DNA from: Pegea sp. RAD2-039
Lineage: Eukaryota > Chordata > Thaliacea > Salpida > Salpidae
DNA length: 64,000 bases
Reading direction: 5' to 3'
Assembly (NCBI GenBank): GCA_034620365.1
Contig: JAQGEQ010000366.1
Location: 1-64,000 of the forward strand
Below the pieces are notes generated by a model. The model was not told the origin of the DNA. It saw only the letters and a list, made by a program, of their open reading frames with translations, and did no database searches. The translations under genes were made by a program, and so were the position numbers. Of the stretch, positions 44,825 through 57,117 are shown piece by piece (the stretch's first letter is position 1; every line of letters begins with the position of its first letter).

Positions 44825-45167
44825 TAGAAGAGGTTTTGATGAAGTCATCTTCATCACGAATGTTTGAAGTTGTAGCAGAATGATCTTGACGTTGAGGGGA
44901 TCCTGATAAAAACATAAATAATTTTCTTTTTACTTTTAACTTGAAGACAACAAAACATAGTAGCTTCTCTAACTACTTTTGATGAAATGTTTTATTTAAG
45001 AATGAGATAAATATGAATGTTGCAAAGAATCCGTAAAAAAAGTCAAAAGTAAGATGTTGATGTCGATCGTGTTACCTTGGTAACGATCACCTGACTTTAA
45101 AGATGTCTTCAACTTCGTACTTGATGAAGACAAAGTTCAAAAGAAGAGGAACAAAAAAGGTGTTCTG
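44825..45167 (-). CDS. Possible two-exon remnant, product unknown
   Basis: Minus-strand segment 45167-45091 follows an AAATGTCAG acceptor and ends at a GTGATC donor. It reads QNTFFVPLLLNFVFIKYEVE. A further acceptor (TTTATCAG, near 44903) leads to a short frame with an early stop. Splicing is consistent in phase, but there is no start codon, no family and little length. Chance is a real alternative. Confidence 0.15.
45071..45084 (+). promoter_or_regulatory. Perfect X-box match within a near-palindrome
   Basis: GTTACC-TT-GGTAAC matches the RFX consensus on both half-sites. It sits in the larger imperfect palindrome GATCGTGTTACC / GGTAACGATC (45065-45088). No gene with a nearby start was recognised. 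Confidence 0.4.
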
Positions 45168-45456
45168 CTGACATTTAGAAATTTTGATTCAGCAGAAAAA
45201 GGAGAAGAATTTGATGTTTTTAGAAGTTTTTGATGCAGCTTTAAATGGAATTATTCAAAATCTAATCAAGTTCTGATAAGAAATAAGAATTCGAAGATAT
45301 TTTTGGGTTTTGGGGTCGATTTTATAAAAAGATTGCTTCTGTATCACAGCCAAGTAACTGATGAACATCTGAAGGAACTTTGTAAATTACATTTTGTAAA
45401 ATTATACTTTGTATTTGAATTATAGAAATAAAAGTCATATCAACTTTCACGAATTT

Positions 45457-46210
45457 TTAAAACTTTATTTTTATGTTTGAGTTGTTATCAGTAAATTGTA
45501 TTTTTAATTCAGAAAAACCCAAGACTACCTTTGCTATAGAAACATATGACTCCAAAAGTTTGTAAGTTCTTAATTGAGTTTTTTGTGCGTTAAAATTTTG
45601 AAGTTCAGACTTTGTGGGCTGGATTCTGAGCTGCCAATTCGTAGACCAGTTTTCTACAGTGTGTAGTGCAGTTTGAAGTTTTGAAAGATTGTAAGATAAT
45701 AACTTGATATCATCTGCATACACAAACACTCTGACATCATCTACTGCTACTAGTCTTCTGATGAGGTCTTCGATGAAAATTAAAAAGAGAAGGGGACCCA
45801 GAACGGAACCCTGAGGAACACCACTAGTGATTTGACTAGAAGTAGTTAAAGATCTTTCTACACAAGTTTGTTGGGCTCTACCTGATAAGTAATCTTCAAT
45901 CCACTGTAAGATAAAGCTGTTGATTTTTAAGTTTTTCGATACAGTAACGAGCTTAGTGTGTGGGACAGAATCAAATGCTTTAGAAAAATCGAGATATATG
46001 ATGTCACAGGGAGTGTTACTTTCATAATGGGCTGTAAGCTCTTTTAGAAAAATGAGATGTTGAGTCAGGGAAGATCTCCGTTTCACTAAGCCATGCTGGA
46101 CATCAGATATTAGATGGTAAATGACTGGTCATATGATTGTGAATGATATGCTCTTGAGTTCTGCAGATAACTGAAGTCAGCGAAACTGGTCTGTAGTTAA
46201 GTGCGGTGTT
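45457..46210 (-). pseudogene. Non-LTR retrotransposon reverse transcriptase, truncated and frameshifted
   Basis: The intact part (46086-45457) has the RT core of CR1/Jockey-type LINEs: IIYLDFSKAFDSVPH, ITSGVPQGSVLGPLLF and the catalytic VYADD. Upstream, in another frame (about 46206-46110), lies NYRPVSLTSVIC, so a frameshift near 46105 breaks the gene. There is no endonuclease domain, and after the RT core the sequence diverges and stops. It is a dead 5'- and 3'-truncated copy. RT would copy the element RNA at a nicked target. Confidence 0.9.
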
Positions 46211-46325
46211 TTTAGCACCCTTTTTATACTAGGAAGTAATTTTTCTTGAAAACAAAGCTGGGATCTGATCTGGGGTGTTGGAAACTGATGATTTTGTAGA
46301 AGAAATAGTCTTAGATACCATATTG

Positions 46326-46512
46326 TCCTGCTTAGTGGCGAAGCGGTTACTACACCTACCTTCTAGCTAGGAAGTACTGGGTTCGACCCCAGGCGGAGAC
46401 ATATAAAACTCCTGAGAAAAACCATAAAAAACTCGTGAGAATGTGTGTTAGCGAGAGGTGCTCTCTTTAGGCACCCTCCTTCGCATTTATATATATGAAT
46501 AAATAAATAAAT
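46326..46512 (+). mobile_element. tRNA-derived SINE with a LINE 3' tail
   Basis: The 5' part has Pol III boxes: A box TGGCGAAGCGG (46335-46345) and B box GGTTCGACCCC (46380-46390). The anticodon-arm-like CTAC-CTTCTAG-CTAGG suggests a tRNA-Arg(TCT)-like source. After a short linker it joins GAGAATGTGTGTTAGCGAGA, the GGTGC/GCACC hairpin and AATAAATAAATAAAT, which is the tail of the local LINE. SINEs of this type use the partner LINE's RT through the shared 3' end. Confidence 0.8.
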
Positions 46513-46544
46513 ATTGACCGTTATGCCAAGATCTCAGATGTCAC

Positions 46545-46690
46545 AAGGAGTATTACTTTCATAATGGGTTGTAGGTTCATGAGTCCTTAAATTTATTTAA
46601 GAGTAAATCAGATCACGAAAACTTTTATAGATCGTTTGTTAAAAAGTTTTGAGGACTTGCTTGTGTGATTGAAAAGTTTGTAGCAACTCA
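46545..46690 (-). mobile_element. LINE RT scrap joined to the dispersed repeat
   Basis: 46547-46583 matches the RT coding stretch at 46002-46038 (GAGTATTACTTTCATAATGG). It then runs into the repeat shared with 42300-42460. The strand given is that of the RT scrap. Confidence 0.6.
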
Positions 46691-46736
46691 AAAAGTAGTT
46701 TATTATAAACAAAATTTATTTAGCTAGTGATTATAC

Positions 46737-46825
46737 TTTGTATATAATAATATATTATTATATACTATATATATACTTATATAATAATATACAAAATAGA
46801 GATTGCTTCTGTATCGAAGCAATAT
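46737..46825. repeat. AT microsatellite and an 8 bp hairpin
   Basis: 46737-46795 is a TATA/ATAATA tract rich in self-complementary steps. Directly after it, ATTGCTTC-TGTATC-GAAGCAAT (46802-46823) is a perfect 8 bp stem. Part of it (GATTGCTTCTGTATC) recurs near 45330. Confidence 0.6.
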
Positions 46826-46929
46826 ATATGAAGTCCATTTCTATTTTCTTTACAAATGCTTGCAGTAGTGTTATCAGTATCTCTCCCACAAACCAAAGAG
46901 TCTGTCCTTCTGAGGAAGCTATCTAAGAA

Positions 46930-49900
46930 ATAATTCAGATAATTTATTATTAAATTGTAAATAAACTGAAAAAATATAATTTTTGAAGGTTTTTAATGAA
47001 TGTGAAGACTTTGTTTTTTTGGAAATATTTGTTTAAATTGGTTTAAAAACCTTTTTTAAAAACAAAGTTTTTTTTTGATTCTACAAAGACACTAAACAAG
47101 TGCAAATGGTTATAGTCTTATATAGATCATAAAAAATAATAAAATAACTTTTTGAATACTTTGATTTGTAGAAAGACCTTCATCATAGACCAAGAAAAAG
47201 TTTGTCATCAATAAATCTTACATCTTCATATAAAACATCGAATCATAAATTTCAGTCGATACAACTAAAGAAACAAAAATATTTAGGAAAGAAACAAACT
47301 AATAATTAAAAACATCTAAATTAAATTTTTTACTAATTTATATATAATTTTATTTGGCAGAAATTGCTGGTCAAAGCTTCAGATCTTTTTTAATGCTTCT
47401 GTCTACATATAACTTAATAATATGGAATTATAATATGGAATTGTAGCTAATATACTTCTTATATCTATACTAAGTGACATAATCATATGACTTAGAGCAA
47501 AATACTTCTTGATATAATCTTATGTGGTTTATGCTGGTGGTAGCTTTTATAACTAATTATCATGTAAATATTACGAAGTAGTTATAAAATATTCAAATAA
47601 AAATTTGACTTGTGTAATAATTTAACTTAAATATGAAAATATTTATTAACTTTTTGGGGTATATGGATAAAACTAAATGAAATTAATTACGAAAAAGTTT
47701 TATAGATTAATTTGAAATCATTTATTTTAAAGAGAGTTTTTTCCAGAAATAAAATAATCATTTAATATAAATTAGAAGATTTTTTAACTTTTCAAACATC
47801 ATATAAGTTATAAAAATATTATAAATTGTTGAATAGAAATAACAATTATAGAATAATTATGAAATTATTTAAATACCTTTTAATAATTTTTCTGAATTCT
47901 ATCCGAACCACCAAGATTAATTTGAAAGATAATTTCCATGTCTTGTTTTTTTTAACCAAACGACAAAATTGGCTTTTTACCTGCGAGCAAAGTAAGGTGT
48001 GATGCAACAACAAAACAATAATTACTATTTGATTAAATAACATTTGTGTTTTGGGAGTAAAAAATAATAAATTTGCTTAGAAAATTAATCAAATATAAAT
48101 AAATAAATATTAATTTTCATGAAAAATATATTAAATTATAGATTAGTTAATAACTGATATAAATTAAGTTCAAATAGTTATTTAGTTATAAATTTTAAGA
48201 ATAAATTTACTTTAAACAGATAACTTTATTTAACTTAGACAACAAGATTAAAACAATATTATAAAAAATTTAAATTACAAACTTTATAAATTGTTGGTAA
48301 ATAAATTTAAATATAAAAAATCAACATCCAAATAAAAGAAAATTAAAATTATCAAATTTTATCTCAATTATCTTTACAGATATACAAATAAATTTAATAA
48401 CTTCAAATTTTTTGGATTTAATTACATAAAAAGTTATACAAAATTGATTGCTTATTTTATATTTAAAGGTACATTTATTATATATTATTATAACTTTACT
48501 ATTAAAATATATTAATTTTAAAAACAAAAAATAAACAATTTGTGTTTAGCATAATAGTTTATTTATTTTATTTAACATTTCTACATCTTCTATTGTAAAT
48601 GAAAATCAATATGAGCAGAAAGATAATAAAGTGTAAAGTAGTTAACATAAATAAAGTATGAAAATAAGAAAACTACGAAAGAAAATAAAAGTTACAATCA
48701 AAAAAGACAAAATATATGATTTTTTATATTATGTATATTTGTATATTAACACAAAATAATAAAAATTATTAATAATTAAAAAGTATAAAAAAGATTTTGA
48801 TGTAGTTAGCTATAAAATAGCTGATAAACGTTATTCGATTAGACATAAATTTATAAATATGTAAAATAACTTATATAATAAACTAACTGCCAATATATTC
48901 AGTAACTTATTTACAAATAGAGTTCCAAGTCGTTAAAAAATCTTAAACATGTAAAGCAAAATAAAAATTTAAACAACAAAGACATTTTCTTTTTAGATAT
49001 ATTATGATTTGTTTTATATAATTTTTAAATACTTGCAAAATATAAATATTCTAAAAAGTATTGAAAAAGGTGATAAAATAAATTTGAATTATTTAATTTT
49101 ATGCGGGTACCATAGAAATATTTATATTTATTTTAATTTAATAAAACAGTAAAAAGTAATTTCAGAAATTTAAAAATTTCACATTTCAAAATTTGATGAT
49201 TAGTAAAGCTTGCGGAAGAATATTTCATAAAAAAAATAAAAAAAATTATTCTCTCCAAAATACTAAACAATTTTATTAAATTTCATTTTGATTAATAATA
49301 GTTTAAGTAAACCTCAAATTTAATTAAACTAAATATTAAATCAGTTAAAACAAAGAGAGAAAACAGCAAGATATAAATTTATTTATTTATTTGTAGCTAC
49401 TTATTTGTATTTTTTTTGAATATCTGATGACATATTGTGAAATAAATTTTCTTTTAGAAAATTACAAAATAAATTAAAACTATCAAAAAATATTTATAAA
49501 CAAAATTAAAGTAAAGTTATTTTCTTTATTTATTTGTTACTGGTTATTTTTTTAATATTTTCACAATATTATTTTAGTAATTTAGGATTTAATAAAACTA
49601 TTTTTTATAAAATTACTGATTTTTATTTCAGAATTTAATCGAAAATAGAATCTTAATAGAACAAATTTTTCTTAATCTAAAGTTTTAGAAGTAGATACTC
49701 TAAACAATTTAATAAAACTATTATAAGCACATATCTCAAATAATTTTGATTAAGTTTTAAAGTTTTGCAAATTTACAAACCACAGTTATGGAGAATATAC
49801 TTTTTATAAAAATTTCATAATAAAGGAAAATATAAACAAGTTTTTCAACTTATAAAATACTAAAAACAAAAATGTAATAATTTATAATAACATGATTTGA

Positions 49901-50562
49901 AATAGGATAAGTATATGTTTTTTTTTATAACTTTATTATTTATTTTAAATCAAAACATTAAACATTTTATTGAACTTTAAACTTTTGTTTATAAACAAAC
50001 TTCTTTTTTCTGTAAACATTACTTCAAACTAACAAATGACTTTCAGTAATATTAAAACTAATAATGAATATCTGTAAAACTTAACTATTTACAAAATAAT
50101 TACAAGAAAATTAAATAAAAAAAATTTGATGAAAAGTTATTAAAAATAATTATTACCTTTTATGGTAGTTATGTGATTGTAAATCAGACATTTAATAAAC
50201 TTTTTTTTTAATATAATGAATTTTGAATTCAAATAAATTTTTAAAAAGTATTAACAAAATATCTGCTTTTAAAAAATTAAAGAAAAAGCAGTTTTATTTG
50301 CAGGTAAAAAATTTAATTAAATAATTTAGTTGGATTTTATAATATATCAAAATATTTATGTGTGGATACAGTTTGTTTTGATTTTTAAAACTTATAACTT
50401 TTCATTTAAGAAAGAATCTTTATAAAATTTCAATCCCAAAAAAACTATTTACATTATCTGATTTTTACAAAAAAAGATCTTATCAAAAAAATGATCAAAA
50501 CTTATTTCTATTTCAAAATTTCATTTAAATATTTCGTTTAAAAAACTAAAACTTTAAAAAGC
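46930..50562. other. AT-rich sequence without recognisable genes
   Basis: About 3.6 kb of very AT-rich DNA. Short minus-strand frames (47846-48043, 48321-48527) are of the size expected by chance and consist of I, K, F and N. I saw no octamer and no LINE tail here. GGGTACCATAGAAA occurs near 49105 and also near 43566. Confidence 0.4.
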
Positions 50563-50777
50563 AAAATCTAGAAATAAATTGATAACAAATAATATAAACA
50601 AAACAATCAACAAAACTCATATTATCAAAATAAATTTATTTTTAAACAATTTTTTGAGTAAACCACAAACTCAAAACTTAAACTAACCGATATAAACCCC
50701 CAAATAACTTATAGAAATTGTGCAGAGCGGCTACTGCAGCCAGTGGTAAGGTCACAGTGGCCCCATTTGCACCTTAA
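50563..50777 (-). repeat. Inverted copy of a satellite long-unit segment
   Basis: The reverse complement matches 53227-53440, 56572-56790 and 60958-61180. Shared marks include CTACTGCAGCCAGTGGTAAG and ACAATTTTTTGAGTAAACCA. It lies about 480 bp left of the direct array. Confidence 0.85.
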
Positions 50778-51239
50778 AATAAATAAATAATAAAAGATAG
50801 TCGGTGTGTTTGACATGCTTCGGTCTTACCCGGGCTCAATCAAACCAATGACATAAATTCTATCTGATCATCTGTGTGGACACAGATTTGAGTAAATGCT
50901 TTTGAAGGCAATGATGAAGCAAAAATGATTTATAAATCTGTTTATTAGGATGTTATATTATCACTTTTGACGTTTATCTATTTATTTATCTTGTAATTAT
51001 ATTTATAAATATTATTAGCTTTACTCTAATTAACCAAAGATTATCTTTCATAATAACTTCTGTATTCAATTGATAAACTAAAAAATATTTCTTAGCAATT
51101 AATTAAATCATAAAAAAAACTTTTTTAAATTAAAGAATTTAAAATTAATAAGCTGCTTGAAAATCTTTAAAAATTTCAAATAAAGAGAAAATAAAAGATC
51201 AGAGATTTTATCAAATGTTGATTTAAAGAGTTAAATTTT

Positions 51240-51560
51240 CGCGCAGTAGATCTTTACACAAGATGACGTCATCACTTCGCCTCAAATCAAAATAGCCTCG
51301 GGGCAATGAGTCAGATCTTATCACAATCGAATATTAACTGAAAATTTAGTTTTATTCATTTTTCTTTTAGAAGAATAAAGATGAAGAAATTTGTTTTATT
51401 AGAAAAAAAAAATTGCTGAAACCAATTAACAATTTAGTGAATATCAGATAACGTTTTTGGAAATTTTAATTCAGTTTATTATATTTAAATATATATAAAT
51501 TGAGTCCTTCAACAATCATGCATCTTTACAATCAGTCAACATTTAAACATTTCCTAACTA
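51240..51560 (+). repeat. Left edge of the satellite array (truncated long unit)
   Basis: Begins near the GATGACGTCATC at 51262, aligning with 53508, 56821 and 61237 of the long units. It carries AGCCTCGGGGCA and GAGTCAG like them. Sequence to the left is not array. Confidence 0.85.
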
Positions 51561-53798
51561 ACTGAATTACGTCATCAGTATTTGTTGAAAAATCTTATTT
51601 GATAATGGTTGAAATAGAATACTGATGTTTTGTTAATTAAACATCCCCTTTATAAAAACTTTGCCATAAAATTCGTAATGTGAGTTAGCCACATAAAAAG
51701 CTGACAACACAATCGGTATCACCGACTTGCTTCGTTGTCACATGATTGCTGGTCATCTGGCTGTTAGAGAATCAAACCGACAGCAGATGCAAAGCTTGCA
51801 ATTGAATTTTATGAATATTTGGCCCGCTATAATCTGCACTTTATAGCAAGAAACACAATAAAGCGCAGATTACATCGGGACGAATTGTGACAATTGTACT
51901 GAAAAAATTTGGATCTTATATCCAGTGTATTCAGTTTTATGTTTGTGGTTATCTGGCCGTTAGAGAATCGATGATTCCATAAAAATGAATTTAAATTTCT
52001 ACATGTTGCCTACATTTTCTAAACAAAATAGAATTCTGGTTTTATCTTAACTAACTTTTCATAATCAATGAGAAAAGTAATTACTAATTAAATATTTTTT
52101 TTTCAGGTTACCAAGAACTAACCAAAATAATTATTTAAAAATTCAATAAATATAAACGATATATAGAAGCAAAAATAAATTCATAATTTCTTATTATTAT
52201 CACCATTTGTAAAAAGAAATAAGTTTGCCAATAAATCTTAAACTAAAAATAAAACTAATTAAAAGTTATTCTTATTTTTTTGAAAACTAAATGTTGAGGA
52301 CATTATAGAATGAAAATTATTGGAAACAGTTTAACGTTTGAATATTAAGTAAGAAAACTTTACAAAAATACATTGGTCGATTACATTTAAGTAGAACCAA
52401 GAGATTTGATAAGCGCAAGTTTTTTCACATTTTTTTAAGGTGTTTTCAAATCAATTATCTTCAGTTATTGTGAATATTACTCTGCTATCAGATATAAATT
52501 TCACTTTCTTTAAAGATTTTATTTTCGCAGTTTTAAATTAAAAATAATTAATTAAAGGAAATGTGTTTTATATTTTGAATACTTTCTAATATAAATAAAT
52601 CAAGAAAAATTCGGTTTATATTTCTATTTACTTTTGCAAATTTTACTAAATGTACAATGACACAATATCTAATAAATATTTCAACTTTGTAAATTTACAT
52701 TTTTACACCATTACTAATAAATTAAATAATAGTTAAATAAATTTCTTAGGAGTTTTATTACATCTATATTAGCAAAACTGCTAGAGGGCGCAACAGACTT
52801 TGTTGTTATTTTTAGAATAAAGTAGTTTTCATGATTGAAATATAAATGATGGAATTTTTATGAAAAATTTTCACATTTGAATAAATTTTTTTTTAAATAA
52901 TAAAAAAATTAATTTCAAAAAAAAATATATAAAATAGGTGATAGGAAACCCTTAACTTTTAACACTAAATAGCTGTATATACAATGTAGTTAGATAAATA
53001 ATTACATAAACATCAATAGCTACTAGATAGTGAGATTTTAACAGCCATATTACTGAAATACAACATCTAAATAAACATATTTATAAATCAATTTTTCGTC
53101 ATCACCTTCTAAGTTCTTTAAACGACTTTAATTAATTCCTTAAATAGAGATAATAGTTTCTGATACAATTCAAGATGCTGGATTGGATCAGAAACACTAA
53201 GCTTGATTTTTAGTTGTTTAATTTGATGGTACAAATGGAGCTAGTGTGACCTTACCACTGGCTGCAGTAGCTGCTTTGCACAGTTTCCCTTTGTTATTTG
53301 GAGGTTTATATCTGTTAATTTAAATTTTGAGTTTGTGGTTTACTCAAAAAATTGTTTAAAAATATATTTATTTTGGTTATATGAGTTTTGTTCGTAGTTT
53401 TCTTCACATTATTTGTTATCAATTTATTTCTAGATTTCATTTTCTTAGTGGTTGTTATTATTAGTTGTTGATAGAATGAAATATTTAAAAGCATTTATAT
53501 TTAAAGATGACGTCATCCCTTCCTATCAAAACAAAAACAGCCTCGGGGCATTGAGTCAGGTTTTATCACAATCGAATATTAACTCAAAATTTAGTTTTAT
53601 TCATTTTTCTATTAGAAGATTAAAGATGAAGAAACCTGTTTTACTAGAAAAAAATTGCTGAAACCAGTTAACAATTTAGTGAATATCAGATAACGTTTTA
53701 TCCTGAAATTTTGATGCAGTTTCTTATATTTAAAGATATATAAATTGAGTCCTTTAACAATCATTACAATCAGTCAACATTTAAACATTTCCTAACTA
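51561..53798 (+). repeat. Satellite unit 1, long (2238 bp)
   Basis: Unit starts are set at ACTGAATTACGTCATCAG. Hairpin at 51823-51879, with one A-C mismatch in the stem. The extra block of about 1.15 kb contains GCTAGAGGGCGCAACAGAC (near 52780), the TGCAGTAGCTGC segment and TGACGTCATCCC. Confidence 0.9.
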
Positions 53799-54889
53799 AC
53801 TGAATTACGTCATCAGTATTTGTTGAAGCAATCTCATTTGATAATGGTTGAAATAGAATACTGATGCTTTGTTAATTAAACATCCCCTTTATAAAAACTT
53901 TGCCATAAAATTCATAATGTTAGGTAGCCACATAAAAAGCAGACAACACAATCGGTATCACCGACTTGTTTCGTTGTCACATGATTGCTGGTCATCTGGC
54001 TGTTTGAGAATCAAACCGAAAGCAGATGCAAAGCTTGTAATTGAATGTTATGAATGTTTGGCCCGCTATAATCTGCACTTTATAGCAAGAAGCACAATAA
54101 AGTGCAGATTACATCGGGACGAATTGTGACAATTGTACTGAAAGAAAATTTTGTTTTAATATGCAGTGTATTCAGTTTAATGTTTGTGGTCGGAAGTATT
54201 TGCATAAAAATGAATTTAAGTTTCTATATGTTGCCTACATTTTATAAACAAAACAGAATTCTTGTTTTATCTTAACTAATAAGAAAATAAATTACTAATC
54301 GTTAAATTGTTTTCTGGTTACCAACAACTAACTAATTAGGATAATTTAAAAATTAAATAAATATAAACGATATATAGAAACAAAAATAAATTCTTAATTT
54401 CTTATTCTTATCACCTTTTGTAAAAAGAAATAAGATTGCTAATAAATCTTAAACTAAAAATAAAACTTATTAAAAGTTATTCTTATTTTGTTTGAAAACT
54501 AAATGATGAGGACATTCTAGAATGAAAATTATAGGAAATAGCTTAAAGTTTGAATAATAAGTAAGAAAACTTTACAAAAATAGCTTGGGCGATTACATTT
54601 AAGTAGAACCAAGAGATTTGATAAGCGCAAGTTTTTTCACACTGTTATTTAAGGTGTTTTCAAATCAATTATATTCAGTTATTTTGAAAATGAATCTGCT
54701 ATCTTAAAGCTTTCTTATAAGGTTTTATCTTCACAGTTTTAAATAAAAAATAAATACTTCAAAGAAATCTGCTTTATATTTTGAATACTTTTTAATTAAA
54801 GTAAAATTTCGTTTACAATTAAGTTAAAATTAAGTTAAAATAAGTTTACAATCTATACAATTAGTCAGCAATTAAACAACTCCTAACTA
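53799..54889 (+). repeat. Satellite unit 2, short (1091 bp)
   Basis: Lacks the extra block. Hairpin at 54062-54118, stem perfect. The 86-codon frame at 53869-54129 covers the conserved core but is not kept intact in the other units, so I do not call it a gene. Confidence 0.9.
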
Positions 54890-57117
54890 ACTGAACTACG
54901 TCATCAGTATTCGGTAAAAAGAATCTTATTTGATAATGGTTGAAATAGAATACTGATGTTTTGTTAATTAAACATCCTCTTATATAAACTTTGCCATAAA
55001 ATTCATAATGTGAGTTAGCCTTATAAAAAGCTGACAACACAGTCGGTATCACCGAGTCGCTTCGTTGTCACATGATTGCTGGTCATCTAGCTGTTGGAGA
55101 ATCAAACCGACAGCAGATGCAAAGCTTGTAATTGAATGTTATGAATATTTGGCCCGCTATAATCTGCACTTTATAGCAAGAAACACAATAAAGTGCAGAT
55201 TACATCGGGACGTATTGTGAAAATTGTACTGAAAGAAAATTTGGTTGTTATATCCAGTGTATTCAGTTTAATGTTTGTGGTCATCTGGCTGTTAGAGAAT
55301 CGATGATTCCATAAAAATGAATTTAAATTTCTACACGTTGCCTACATTTTCTAAACAAAATAGAATTCTGGTTTTATCTTAACTAACTTTTCATAATCAA
55401 TGAGAAAAGTAATTACTAATTAAATATTTTTTTTTCAGGTTACCAAGAACTAACCAAAATAATTATTTAAAAATTCAATAAATATAAACGATATATAGAA
55501 ACAATAATAAATTCATAATTTCTTATTCTTATCACCTTTTGTAAAAGAAATAAGATTGTCAATAAATCTTAAACTAAAAATAAAACTTATTAAAAGTTAT
55601 TCTTATTTTGTTTGAAAACTAAATGTTGAGGACATTCTAGAATGAAAATTATTGGAAATAGCTTAAAGTTTGAATATTAAGTAAGAAATCTTTACAAAAA
55701 TAGATTGGTCGATTACATTTAGGTAGAACCATGAGATTTTACAAGCGCAAGTTTTTTCACACTGTTTTTTAAGGTGTTTCAAATCAATTATCTTCAATTA
55801 TTGTGAATATTACTCTGCTATCAGATATAAGTTTCACTATCTTAGAAGATTTTATTTTCACAGTTTTAAATTAAAAATAAATAATTAAAAGAAACCTGTT
55901 TTATATATTTGAATACTTTCTAATATAAATAAATCAAGAAAAATTCGGTTTATATTTTTATTTACTTTTGCAAATTTTACTAAATGTACAATGACACATT
56001 ATCTAATAAATATTTCAATTTTGTAAATTTACATTTTTACACCATTACTTATTAAACTAAATAATAGTTAAATAACTTTCTTAGGAGTTTTATTACATTT
56101 ATATTAGCAAAACTGCTAGAGGGCGCAACAGACTTTGTTGCTATTTTTAGAATAAAGTAGTTTTCATGATTGAAATATAAATGATGGAATTTTTATGAAA
56201 AATTTTCAAATTTGAATAAATTTTTTTTTAAATAATAAAAAAATAAATTTCAAAAAAAACTATATAAAATAGGTGATAGGAAACCCTTAACTTTTAACAC
56301 TAAATAGCTGTATATACAATGTAGTTAGATAAATAAATACATAAACATCAATAGCTACTAGATAGTGAGATTTTAACAGCCATATAAATGGAATGCAACA
56401 TCTCAATAAACATATTTATAAATCAATTTTTCGTCATCGCCTTCTAAGTTCTTGAAACGACTTTAATTAATTCCTTAAATAAAGTTAATAGTTTCTGATA
56501 CAATTCAAGATGCTGGATTGGATCAGAAACACTAAGCATGTTTTTTAGTTGTTTAATTTGATGGTACAAATGGAGCTAGTGTGACCTTACCACTGGCTGC
56601 AGTAGCTGCTTTGCACAGTTTCTCTTTGTTATTTGGAGGTTTATATCTGTTAATTTAAATTTTGAGTTTGTGGTTTACTCAAAAAATTGTTTAAAAATAA
56701 ATTTATTTTGGTTATATGAGTTTTGTTCATTGTTTTCTTCACATTATTTGTTATCAATTTATTTCTAGATTTCGCTTTCTTAGTAGTAAATGAAATATTT
56801 AAAAGCATTTATATTTAAAGATGACGTCATCCCTTCCTATCAAAACAAAAACAGCCTCGGGACATTGAGTCAGGTTTTATCACAATCGAATTTTAACTCA
56901 AAATTTAGTTTTATTCATTTTTCTATTAGAAGATTAAAGATGAAGAAACCTGTTTTTTTTTAAAGAAAATTAATTGCAGAAATCAATTAGCAATTTAGTG
57001 AATATCAGATAACGTTTTATCCTGAAATTTTGATGCAGTTTCTTATATTTAAAGATATATAAATTGAGTCCTTCAACAATCATTACAATCAGTCAATATT
57101 TAAACAACTCCTAACTA
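54890..57117 (+). repeat. Satellite unit 3, long (2228 bp)
   Basis: Hairpin at 55153-55209, stem perfect. It contains the long-unit block, including the GAGGGCGCAACAGAC mark near 56120 and TGACGTCATCCC at 56822. Confidence 0.9.

Noticed and set aside
51565-51660. Hammerhead ribozyme in the satellite (CTGATG and GAAA are present)
   Set aside because: The CTGATGA...GAAA core is not arranged with the three stems in the right order; the match is only to short fragments.
53869-54129. 86-residue frame in the satellite core
   Set aside because: The same region in the other units is interrupted or frameshifted, and the hairpin within it explains the conservation better.
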